DNA from: Lineus longissimus
Taxonomy: Eukaryota > Nemertea > Pilidiophora > Heteronemertea > Lineidae
DNA: 64,000 nucleotides
NCBI RefSeq assembly: GCF_910592395.1
Contig: NC_088314.1
Location: 18,992,070-19,056,069, forward strand
Direction of reading: 5' to 3'
Below are positions 24,195-35,914 of the stretch, one piece after another; within the stretch, counting starts at the first letter, position 1; every line of letters starts with the position of its first letter. The position numbers were made by a program, and so were the translations under genes. A model generated the notes under the pieces. It made no database searches. It was not told the DNA's origin and saw only the letters and a program-made list of their open reading frames with translations.

Positions 24195-27100
24195 ATGATG
24201 AGGTTTCGCCACAAGAACTTCTCCGTATTCTTGTGTCTGTTCGTCTCCTGCTTCCAAGGTGGCTTACTCATCGTTGCCGGTGACGATGACATCTTCAGCC
24301 TACTTGGAGATACGGAAGCGGGCAAGGAAGATGGGAAGATTACCCCGAGCACTCCCATCCCAGACCTGGTGGCTGTTGCCAGTAAACTGCTCAAGTACAA
24401 ATTGCCAGATGATGTTTTTAGGGACAAGACTGCTTCCTATGAGGTATGAATTTTTTTTCTCAGCCTCATTTCTGATGTTGTTGATTACTCAATTTCAATC
24501 TTTGGTGTTGTTGATTTCGAAAACCCTCATTCTTTTTTTCCTTAGGGAATTGCTCCTGTTTTTAATCGGGAAACCCTGCTAAAAAACCCTGCAGGTCGTT
24601 GAGTTTATAGTCTCTTGCAGTTACAGAAATATTGCAGAAAATATGTCGCCATGACCGAGTGTCTTCTACTTTTTTGACTGAGTCTCACAGGAATTGTCGC
24701 TGAAGATGAAGTGAGTTGCAATATGATTTAGTCACCAGGTCAGAAAAATTAGCTTTGAGGTAGCCTTGATTGAAGGTCAGAACTTGGCAGAAGTGAAAAC
24801 CAAGTTTTATAGAATGTCTGATACATCTAGGCTGCAGAAGGTACAGTTTCACTCCGTGAACAGTCACAACCATTTACCTGGCTGGAATACTCCACCTTCT
24901 GGACCAGGTGATGATCTTGTGCATTTTTACACTAAATACAGTAGAACCTCTCTATTAAGGACACCCTCAGGACTGTCAAGTGCTGTCCTTAATAGAGAGT
25001 TGTCCTGATTAGAGAGGTCAAATTGAATGGAAACAGCCAATTTGGGACCAAACCTAGTGTCCTTAATAGAGAGGTGTCCGCTAAGGGAGGTTCCACTGAA
25101 CATGTTATACTCGTGTGCAGATGCCACGCTCACACTATTATTCCCCTTCAGTGATTCATCCATCAATGAGGTCATGTTGATCCAAGATGTTGCATCTGTC
25201 TTGGATTCCTTTTGTATCAAGTTGTGTTTATTTTACACATTGTTTGTAGCAGGCCTCTCTATTGCATGTTTGCTGCACTCTTAAGGTGTAACCCAAATTT
25301 ACAGTCTATGAGAAATCTAGGTTCATGAGATGTGATTTTTTTCTGCTTCAGATAGTATTCTGGTGGCTTCTTCATCATTCACATCTACTCAGTACTGTGT
25401 CATCTTCTTTCATTTAGAGAATAAACTGCATTTAAACGATAATACAATCACATTATTCATCCAAAGTTGCCAGGAAGTTTATCTCATTTGAGTGATCCCT
25501 ATTCAGAAACCCGCTGTGAAATTATGTCTTGGGACATATCTAATTGAGGTGATTTGTAAGCCAAACAAACATATCTATCGGGGTTATTTGTACACCTGAC
25601 AAAGAGGTTGTGTATTCATTCATCATAATTGCTGTCAATAAGTGTCATATTTCTTTGATTGAGCCAAAGGCATAGATCTCATTGTTGAGGCATTCATGCT
25701 ATAAATCACAATGTCATCATAAAGCAAAGGAAATTTTTGTAAACATGGAAAGTAAACCTCATTACCTTTTGAAAAGAATTTGACATGACTTTGCTTTGAA
25801 GAGTGCAGGCCAAAAAATGGCCATTTATTTAAGAAATGTTGCCACAATCACATAGAATGCATCTAATTATAGTAGAATGGATCAAATTAGTATAAAAATT
25901 CTCCAAGACCAATAGCAATAGGATCAAAGGGTATAAAAATTCAGAGGTAATGCTTTTAAGGCCTATAGCTTACTAATCCTAATACATGTACTATAAATTT
26001 GAGACAAAGCTGCACATGGGTGTCTTTCTCCTTATAAATAGTTTCCTTTACTGAGTAAATTATAGCTGTGACTGGTCTGATGTACTTGTACATGTAGGCT
26101 TCGTGTTCATGTTTCACACATTAGGGCCTAGTATACTATAAGTGGTCATGTTATTGTGGTTGGCTAAGTAAATAGGGAAGATTTCATTATTCCAACTGCC
26201 AGTGGTAAGGTGGCCAGTGCACATGGGGTCCTACAATCATTGTATGAGAAGTTAAAAGTTGAAAGAATATGATATTCATAAGTTTGTTGGCACTTTGCAT
26301 TAAGATAATCACTGTCTTTTAATTTAATCCTTATCTTCTTTACATAAATTCTTTGCATATTCTATAAAACCCACTGACTTAAAGCTGAAGGGTTGCTTTT
26401 TAAAAATTGTACCTGCCTGTTATAAATTGTAAGTGAATGTACAAATATACATTATTTTTGCAGTGCAAAAAAGAGCTGCAAAAAATGTCCCTAACTCAAA
26501 GAGGTTATCTGACTCATGATTTTATGCCCATTATTAAGTTACATATGCATGACCACATACCACATGCATTTGTACTTAGTTTGTAATTACTATCGAGTTT
26601 TAAACTTGGCACCAAGGTCCAGCCCATTGTGTAAACACGGCAAGGTAATCTAAAAATCAATAAATTCAATAAGGAATGAATGATTGGGAATTTCGTGCAC
26701 TGCAGGTATTCTCTATTGCATATTTCTCAATGGCTTTCAGTTTGCTTCTGAATTTTGATGAAAAATCCATCATAGTCACGCTAATGGTTGAAAAATAACC
26801 AACGTTTGTTAGCAAAATATTCTGCGTGCTTAGATTGTGATGCGATGATTTTTGCTGTTACATATATTAGTTTTCTACTCCGAGAATATGGCTCGGCATT
26901 TAAAAAAGCTTGGAATCTGGTATGGATGACTTTGTTACAATTATTTCTCTCATGGGGGAAGCCAAAATAGTTGTTTATTCCCAACATATATCACTGCAGA
27001 GTTGGCACTAATGTAGTAAATTCAAGAAATTTTAGTGAAACTGATCAGAAAATAAACAAAAAATATTTCCAAGTGGGGAAAAAAAGGTCAGAAAATCATA

Positions 27101-30100
27101 AATATGTCACATTTCTTTCACATTCACAGAATGGATAGACTGGCTGATCAACAATTCGACCAAGCGCCAATATTCTGGGACATCTGCGTCATGTAAAATC
27201 ATAAAATGTCTTTTCTGTTGCAGGCATCTAAAGTAATCAGGTTGGAGAAGAAAGATGCCTCAATCAAAATGCCAATCAAATGTCAATTAACTAATCAATT
27301 AAATTAACTTTCTCTTCAATTTCAGGTGATTGATGCCACGACTCACAAAAATCCGTCCAACTGGCTTTACATTGATGCTGACTCTCGCTTGCTATATGCT
27401 TTGCCTTCGCCATTTGAACAAGGAATCTCCATGCTACAGATCTCCGTCAACGGTGACGTCATTGCACAGTTCACCATCACCGTCTATCCACGCCAAGATC
27501 GATCAACCTCCCCAGCTTTCGTACCTCCCGCAATCAAAGATCAACTCAAACCTTATAATGAGAATTCGCTATGCACAGACAACCGAATACGTTCCGTGGT
27601 CATTTTCGATCAAGATTTCGAAAAGTTATCGGCGAAGGAAAAAGCTTCTTTAGTTGGGAAAATGTCGGATTTTCTTTCGCTCGATGAACGTTTGATCTCT
27701 TTGTCATCGTGGAAGGGTTACGGTACGAACCACCCAGACACATCCGTCCTTGCCGCCGGGCCTGGCAACATCATCGGCCAAAGCAAACGCAGCGGCTTAG
27801 AAATGACGTGGCACCTCGCTTGTGGGGAATTCAGACAACTAAACGATTTTACCAAAATTCTTGAACATAATATTTTAGGGGGGCGGATTTCTGATGAAGC
27901 TGGTTACCCTGTCGTCGGTTGGCAGGTTATGACGGTCGGCCAGAGGAAGCACGCGCGGTTAAAGCGAGCTGTGAATGCTGCGTCGACTCCAGTGCTTACA
28001 AGCTCTCTCCCGACCGCTTCCATCTTGTCGACAACAACAAAACCTGTTGCATCGACGTCTGCTGTTTTGGAAAGCTCAACTGTGGTCATGACAAGTAGTG
28101 CTTCAATCAAAACAACACAAGTGGTGTCTCCAACTTCATCTTCAACAATGACGTCTGCTACAAGTTCGTCAGTTTCGTCGTCGAGCACCGTCCTAGAATC
28201 ATCCACGCCGATCAAGTCATCTGGAAGTCTTCCAGCAACCAGCGGAGTGAGTCTGCAGTCAACTCCTTCATTATCGCAGAAAACGTCATTCACCATAACT
28301 CCAACACCGTCCAGTATATTTTCAACGTCCACGCCACCGACAACAGTGGTGTCATCTGGTGAGGTCTTGCAGTCCTCGAGCATGCCGCCTTCAGAATCAT
28401 CAGTGACTCCGTCCGCATCTGCTACCAGCGCTTTAGTGCCTAGCTTGACCCCTTCCTCGAGTGGCAGTCCACCACTCACCAGTGTGCCGAGTAGCTTAGC
28501 TTCCAGTGCTTTTATTTCATCCACTTTCAGTTTTAGCATGACCGCGAACATTAGTGTTACCACCAGTGTAGAAATTACATCAACCCCTAGCTTTTCGCTT
28601 GCTCAGAACTCAACTGACATTTCGTCAAGTGCTTTACTAACTGCAACCCCAAGCATGCTAGACTCTTCATCAACATACAGTTCTTTATTTACGTCGATCG
28701 ATTCAAGCGTCATGACTATGGACGTCACGACCACAACAGCCTTGCTGACATCAGGAACAATCACTTTGTCACCGTCAACTTCAAGTTCAAATGGTACAAG
28801 TGACATTCCACAAACCACAGTTCTAACTACACCAGTATTTTCGACAACATTTCAGGCAACGAGCTCCGATGGTTCAATCCAAGTCACGCCTACACCTTCA
28901 ATTACGCCAACAAGTGGAGTTGTGCTACCAACGGCGGAATCAAGTTCTGTAGTTTCAATTTCAACTTTGTACTCGTCCATTCCAAGTGTGACCCTGACGT
29001 CTGCTGCAACCAGCTCCGATGTCGTCAATCCAACTCCAAGTGCCATCCAGAATCAAACGGCTTCTTCGTCTTCCATTGAAATGACTTCAACATCCCAAAC
29101 GTCTGTCACATTCCAATCAACGTCTGCTACATTCCAATCAACGTCTGCCACAATCGAACCGACGTCTGCTCTTATTCTGACATCAACACCGTTCATTCGG
29201 ACCTCGCTGCCAAGTTCTGCCTTTGAATCAACTCCTCACCTGACACAAGTATGGACACAATTCACAAGCCCGAGTTTCTCATCTCCAAACGCCTCCAGCG
29301 TAACTGCAACGCAGACTGAGTCTTCAACACCAGTGACTGTTAGTACGATAGAAGCAACGCCGACTCTTGATCTGACGTACCTAACCAGTCCTATGGTTCC
29401 AACATCATCACCATCATCCTTCATGAGTGCGACGTCCGTTTCTGCAACTCCATCCTTCGAGGCGACACAGTCCCTCATAGAACCGACAACCGTCTCCATC
29501 CAGCCGTCATCCAATTTGAATGCCACAGACTCCACGTTTCAGACCACAAGCATTCCATTTGCATCCTCCCTTTCTCCAACCGTATTGCCTACTTCAACCA
29601 TTCCAGTGACTTTGACACCAAGTTTCGATTCGTCACGAATTACACACATTCCAAGTCCAACGTTTTCCCAAGTGGATTCTACAGTTGGACCCTCTGTTAC
29701 TACTACAATGTCAGGCAATACAACCTACATTCCAAGTACACTTTTGATCAGTTCCACTGAAGTAGCCAAGACAATCAGTCCGACAAGTACTTCATCCACT
29801 CTAAGTTCCAGTGCTACTGCAGTACCCTCCACGAGTACCTCAGAGATCTTTGGGACAACCAGCCCAACCATATCAATGAGTTCAATGGACTCTGTGACTG
29901 TAACATCCACTGTGATTTATTCCACAAGCGTCTTTCCTACCTCGGAGGTAGCAAAGACAATAAGTGTCACACAACCTATAAGTTCATTCCAGTCGGTCAC
30001 TCCTACATCAGTGATCGCAGCAAATTCCAGCATGACCCCTTCCGTGACGACAGAATTCTCAACGGTGCAGATGTCCACTACGCCGTCTGTAGAATCATCG

Positions 30101-33100
30101 AATGTGAGCGCGATCTTGACGACTGTTCCCACCGCTATGATGACATCATCTGTGGACACTTTGTCCTATACCGCTGTCCCCAGCGAGAGTTACACTGCCG
30201 TGCCTACTCAAACAAGTATCATGTCATCAGGATTCACAAGTGTTTTCAAGAGCAGTCCCTACCTGAGTACACCAACCATAGTTATCACACCGAGCCCTTC
30301 TTTAAACTTCTCGGATATAAGTTCAACTTTTGCATCACAGATAACATTTTCAACAACAATTGACATTCAACCGACGTCTTCTAGCAGTATAAGTCCATCA
30401 GTTACCTTATTTCCAACAAGTAAAGTTCCTACAAGCCTATTTTCAAGTATGGAACCTTCAAGTACTTTTTCTGTCAACTTCACCAGTTCAAGTCCGAGTG
30501 TTGGCCTCACTGGAACAGTTTCGCCGAGTTTTGTGACCTCAGTAGATTTATCTGGGAGTATCACTCTAACGCCTACAAAGACTTTGGCCACTATCGAGAC
30601 GTCATCTTTCGATACGACCACAGCATTTGTCACGCCTGTGACTGTGATATCATCACCAACTGTTTCGTTTGAAACCAGCAATATGGTCACAGTGATGCCA
30701 TCGGTATCGGTTTCTTCAGATTCTTTGTCAACTTCGGATGTTACTCCTACTGCTACCGAAACGGATACACTTGGTACAACCGGAATTCTTTTGACACCTT
30801 CAATGACGCAGTCAGTTGAGCCATCGTTGGAAAGCTCGCCTGTTATGAGCATTGCTCCAGTTGTTACACCGACTGCAACCTCAAGTACTATTGAAACAGG
30901 GGTACCGACCTCAGCTTTACCTTCTATGGATGAAAGCAGTACTGCGTTGCCCCTGACCAGTTCTCCTGCTGGAACTATGACTCTTACCATGACGCCGTCC
31001 ATATCCGTATCGATAGAGCCGCAAACATCAGTGTTACTGAGCAGCCCTCTTCCCTATACAAGTACTGTAGGACAAACAAGTATTATTTCAACGGGAATTC
31101 TTTCTAGTTTAACAATCGAGCCTACAGCAACAGGTGACGTCATCAGCATCAGTCATACTCCTGTGACAGAGACAGTTTTCACGACACCAGTGTTTCCAAG
31201 TGTGTCTACATCATATTATACAGTGCCTTCTGGACTTCTTACCTCATCCGCATCAACTCCAGTGCTACAGACCTCATCGGTCCCTGTAGCATCATCACCA
31301 ACACCGTCAATCGAAAGCTCAGTATCCCCAAGTTTCACGGATATCACGAGTCCGATGCCCACTACGTCAGTGATTTCGGAGTCTCCAAGTCCACCCAGTA
31401 CCCTGGTCATAACAAGTTCTTCACTTACAACCACCCAAAGCTCAACTATTGTCCAACCAGAGTCTAGCTCATTGAGTTTGACAACACCTCTGATGACAAG
31501 TATTGCAACATCGATGATGGATTCAACTGTGATAGCAAGCTCATCTGTCCTGGTTACCAGTTCAGCAGGGTCTCCCACGCCAGAGGTTTCTTCCATGCCA
31601 GTACCGTCCACTACAGTGACAGAATCGTCTCTGGTTTCAACCATGATCCGTCCGTCTTCAACGGCTGTGGTGCCGTCGAGTAGTGTAGTAGTTACAACAG
31701 GTAGATATAGAGGGCTTCCATGCAATGACTATCCAATGGGTGCATGGATGCAGAATTCCTTGTCACCTTGAAAGATTGTTCTAATGCTTCACTTGACAGA
31801 AGCATCATGAGAGTAGGTTAGTTTTGAGGGACATTCCCTTGGGTGTAAAAACTGTTTGAGATAGACAATTTTGGGATTATGGGAACATTTTCCTCGAGAT
31901 CTGGTATTTGCCTCCGGACAGAAAACTGGTAACTTGTAGTTCTTTTGACATTATTGGATCGTCTTTGCATGGTTAGGATAATTAATATAATGTAATTTAG
32001 AATTAGAAAAAGACACGTAGCTGTCGTGAGATCAAGCTTTAATGCATGTGCATGATTAGAGGTTTCCTTTAACGTAGTAATGGTGAGGTTGGATTGGAAG
32101 TTCATTCCCAAGTTTACTGCATAAAAATTTCAGTGGTGGATCATGAAATTTTGGGAGGGAGGTGCAGCCCTATCCAGACAGCTCAGTGCACGATTGTGGA
32201 AATGAGGTGGTCTGGGAAAAATTTGAAATTTAAGTCCAATCTGCGGTTTTGGGCATCTGAGTGCTGAAGTTAAAAGTTGTTGTTTACTTCTTTGTGTGAG
32301 GCACACACCTCTTGTGCCCCTCTCAAACTGCCATCCAAAGCACAAAGTCCTGACTAATCTCAATTCCAGCATGACATTGCATGAAATTCAGGTCAAGTTT
32401 TCCTTTACAGCTACTCCTACCTCGCCAGTGCCATCGGAGCCTCCAGTTCTGGTGAAGCCCATCACTACCTTGGACGTACCGTTCAAGAAATACTTCCAGA
32501 TCCAGGTACCCGCTGACATGTTCCAGGACCCCATGGAGGGGTCGACGCGAGCGCTCTCCCTAACTCTCCTGGACGGAAATAACGCAGCACTCCAACCTGA
32601 TTCTTGGGTCCAATTCAATCAGACGTCACAAACGATCGAGGGAATCTCACTCAACACAGCGGTGTTATTATCCCCGCAACAATTCGTGCTACGTGCTGAG
32701 AATTCTGCTGGCCTTTATGTCACGGATGCCTTCGTGTTTACAGTGAATCAAAGTCTAGCGAATGTGAAACGCAACCATTTATTCAGTGCAACTTATGATA
32801 TTCAATACGATTCATTTATTAGTTCAGTCCCAAACGTTATTACGCTGCTCAATCGTATTGGAACGTACTTCTCCGACGGATCGGCAGAAAAACTTCAAAT
32901 TGACTCTGTACGGGCCAAATCTGTTGTAGTAGATTGGTATAATGATACTTTGCCGCAAAACACGTGCGATAATGTCGGTATTCAGGACTTGTTTTCAAGA
33001 CTTGCCTACAATAATGGTACCCCTAAAGTCGAGTTCGTAGCGGCGATGGGCGTTGAGTATCCTGTCACGAATGTCGGGCTGACCTTAATGGGAAGTTGTG

Positions 33101-34826
33101 CACCCACGACCACGATCAGTCCTTCTACTACTACTACATCGGTGCCTACTAGTAGCGTAGTTGTGACAACAGGTAAATATAGAGGGCATACGCGTGAGGC
33201 TACCCGTGAGTAAAAAGATGCAGAATTGAAGATCATTTTGGACATGTCAGTAAAGTTGTGAGATACTACTAGAAGAGGTTCAGAGCAAGACCTTTGAGGC
33301 TTGATATACTGATACCAGCAGACTGTTTATTTTTCCGGTGTTATGAGCCAAATCTGCATGTTTTTGCTTTGCATGAGCTGTCGGCCAAAAATATAACCCT
33401 TCATTCATGTCTGCATTTTGATTTTGAGCATGGCATGCGTGTGAAGACATAATCAAACTGTTTGTTTCATCTAATAAAATCTTGGAATTTGGTAATGAGA
33501 GATTACAATATCTAGTTCATATACCAGCACTGTAGTTTCTATCAAAATGCTGGACCAAGTCTTGCTGTTAAAAGGATGAGATAGATAACAAACGCGGCAA
33601 TATAAAGAGATATGTGCTCCATCAGAACTCACTTATCTAATCTTGTCAAATTTTCCTTTACAGTTACTCCTACCTCACCTGTGCCATCGGAGCCTCCAGC
33701 TCTGGTGAAGCCCATCACGGCCTTAGACGTACCGTTCAAGAAATACTTCCAGATCCAGATACCCACTGATACGTTCAAGGACCCCATGGAGGGGATGACA
33801 CGAAACCTTTCACTGACTTTACTCGATGGAAATAACAATGCACTCAAACCAGAGTCCTGGGTCCAGTTTAATCGGACGTCACAAACAATCGAGGGCATCG
33901 CTCTTGATGCAGTGCTTGCAGACTCCCCGCAACAATTTGTGCTCCGTGCTGAGAACTCTGCTAAACTTGCCGTAACCGATGCCTTTGTTATGATGGTTAA
34001 TCGAACTCTTGCTAGTGTGCAACGAAACCATTTATTCAGTGCGACGTATGATTTGCAATATGATACATTCATGAGTTCTGTCTCAAATGTTACTTCGCTG
34101 CTGAATCGAATTGGAGAATTCTTTTCCGACGTATCTTCAGAAAAAATTCAAATTGATGCCATACGGGCGGGCTCTGTAATAATCGATTGGAGTAACGATA
34201 CGCTGCTGCCAAACTCGTGTGAAAATACAACAATAAATGAGTTGTTTTCAAGACTTTCGTACAATAATGGTACGCCTAAACCAGAGTTTGTAACCGCAAT
34301 GGGTACGGATTATCCTGTCACGAATGTCGGGGTGAACTTCACGGGGAGTTGTACTCCCGTTGTGTTACCTTATGGTAATGATGGGACTGTTTACATCGCA
34401 ATACTCGTGCCGATCATTATCGTCCTCATCGTAATCATCGCAATCGTGATTTACTGCATTTGTAATCGTCGACAGAAGCGCCTGTCGGGACGTTTCCTAA
34501 TCGACGAGGATTCAGCCGTCTATAGAAACGATCGCAAACCCGTGTTCATGCCGGCAGATTTAGAGATGTCAGACTTTTACGAGGCACCGAAAAAGCCACG
34601 GAAGCCTCTAATGTTTGACAACGAGGGTGCAGAAAACTACCCAAGCAGTGACGCCCCCTATGAGCAACCAGTGGACCGGCCTGAACCACCAAATTATTTG
34701 ATTTCGATGGATCCATCCCTGCGGTATGCACAATCGTCACCGCCCCCTAGTTATCACAGTGACACTTCTAATCCGCCGCCTTCTTACAGGTTACCCCCGC
34801 CATACAAGAATCATTCAAAAACGTGA
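24195..34826 (+). CDS. DAG1: Dystroglycan precursor with a giant mucin exon and two juxtamembrane modules, 2,182 aa
   Basis: Type I transmembrane receptor linking the extracellular matrix (laminin-G proteins via O-mannosyl glycans) to dystrophin/utrophin. Exons 24195-24443, 27326-31700, 32411-33172, 33664-34826; 6,549 nt in phase. Order: signal peptide (about 1-30); N-terminal cadherin-like and alpha-dystroglycan domains with GYPVVGW; furin-type RLKR ending at residue 297; Ser/Thr/Pro mucin region about 300-1541 (vertebrate about 170 aa); cadherin-like plus SEA-like module 1 (exon 3); a short STP linker; module 2 (exon 4); transmembrane helix about 2038-2064; about 118-residue tail with three PPxY motifs (PPPSY, PPPSY, PPPY), where vertebrates end in PPPY. 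Module 2 keeps the Gly-Ser autocleavage site (AGSVIIDW, Gly1965-Ser1966); module 1 reads AKSVVVDW. Both keep the paired cysteines. The first of two adjacent ATGs was taken as start. Exon 3 is phase 1-1, so skipping leaves a 1,928-aa standard form. Confidence 0.95.
24937..25099. mobile_element. Palindromic MITE, family 1, copy 2
   Basis: Begins TACAGTAGAACCTCTCTATT and ends GGAGGTTCCACTGA. Internal AATTGAATGGAAACAGCCAA is near-identical to the copy at 10074-10255. In dystroglycan intron 1. Confidence 0.8.
32411..33172 (+). other. DAG1: Duplicated dystroglycan exon 3 (module 1), symmetric cassette exon
   Basis: 762 nt, phase 1 on both sides. It encodes the cadherin-like and SEA-like juxtamembrane module that exon 4 encodes again; shared stretches include LDVPFKKYFQIQ and VQFN-TSQTIEGI. 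The duplication also copied the 3' end of the mucin exon: exons 2 and 3 both end in SSVVVTTG, followed by near-identical introns (GGTAGATATAGAGGG and GGTAAATATAGAGGG). The acceptors of exons 3 and 4 share TTTTCCTTTACAG. This copy lacks a transmembrane helix. It carries Lys1711 in place of the Gly of the cleavage site. Confidence 0.9.
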
Positions 34827-35269
34827 TGCCTTGTCTGCTTGCAAATATTACTTAACAGGGGATATTGCTATATACTGGGTGACACAAAAAAGATAACCCA
34901 CTTTTGATTTTGAATACTGTTAGAGTGATGTTTTTGGATTTATTCAAAATGAAAAGTAGGAAGTCTTTTTTGTTTCACCCAGTACATGTGTAGGACTTCC
35001 TCGGATTTAGTTATCACCTTTTTGCACTCTACTTAAAGATTAACAAGTCGCCAGGCAAATATTTTTGATGAGATTGTGTTACCGAGATTTCCACGGAAAT
35101 ATTTGTCATTACACTCATGGTGTTACTTAATACAATGTCCTGATAAGTTCAGGTACGTGCTTGAACAATTAGTGTCTCCAAAGAATATTATTCCAGAGAG
35201 TACATGCAACTTTCTTTTCCTGAAGACAAGCAATATTTATCCCTCATTGCAATAATATTTCACCTCTGC

Positions 35270-35275
35270 AATAAA
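35270..35275 (+). promoter_or_regulatory. Candidate poly(A) signal of dystroglycan
   Basis: AATAAA about 445 bp after the stop codon at 34824-34826. The stretch from here to about 35900 is AT-rich and holds no gene that I can support. Further hexamers at about 35698 and 35845 could extend the message. Confidence 0.5.
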
Positions 35276-35914
35276 AAATCATTGTCTGTGGTGTTAATCT
35301 GTATTCTTTGTTCCTTTTCTGTACAATGCAAAAAATTATTAAGGTATATTTATTCATCACCAGGTTTAATGTAAATATATTTTGATTATGCATGATTTGT
35401 ACCCATTATGTAACCTGCTGATTAAACATATTGATTCTAATTGTAATTATGATAATAAGGTATTATATATTTATCAAGAGATCTGTAGGTTTTAGAAAAT
35501 TTGAATCATGATCTAATTGTGATTACTGAGCCTTTGAGGTAGCATGTTACAATGACAACGCCAAGAAATACACTTTTCGAATTAAGTTCAGAATACTGTA
35601 AAACCAAGTAATGCTCACAAAGCAATAAGTTTGCAGATTTTCATGGTAGACTGAATCCTAAGTCTGCTTCCGAACTTGAAGGGGGTTCTCATTTTAGAAA
35701 TAAAGCAGCATTTGTAGTTGGAGCTGGGTAAACCATGTTTAAGATTCAATTTGGATATCATTGCATGTAATGAATGCTCGCTTCTGGGGACGATTTGTAT
35801 TGTACATGCTTAACCTGAGATGCTCGACTGTACCCATTTATACAAATAAATATTTTAGAGAAAATATTTGCCTTGCTACAATTTGTTTTCAAAGGAAAGG
35901 AGCATTGCATCAGG

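Noticed and set aside
27904-31725. Long minus-strand open frames opposite the dystroglycan mucin exon (up to 219 aa)
   Set aside because: They are shadows of the Ser/Thr-rich codons; Val/Asp/Glu-rich composition, no domains and no splice logic.
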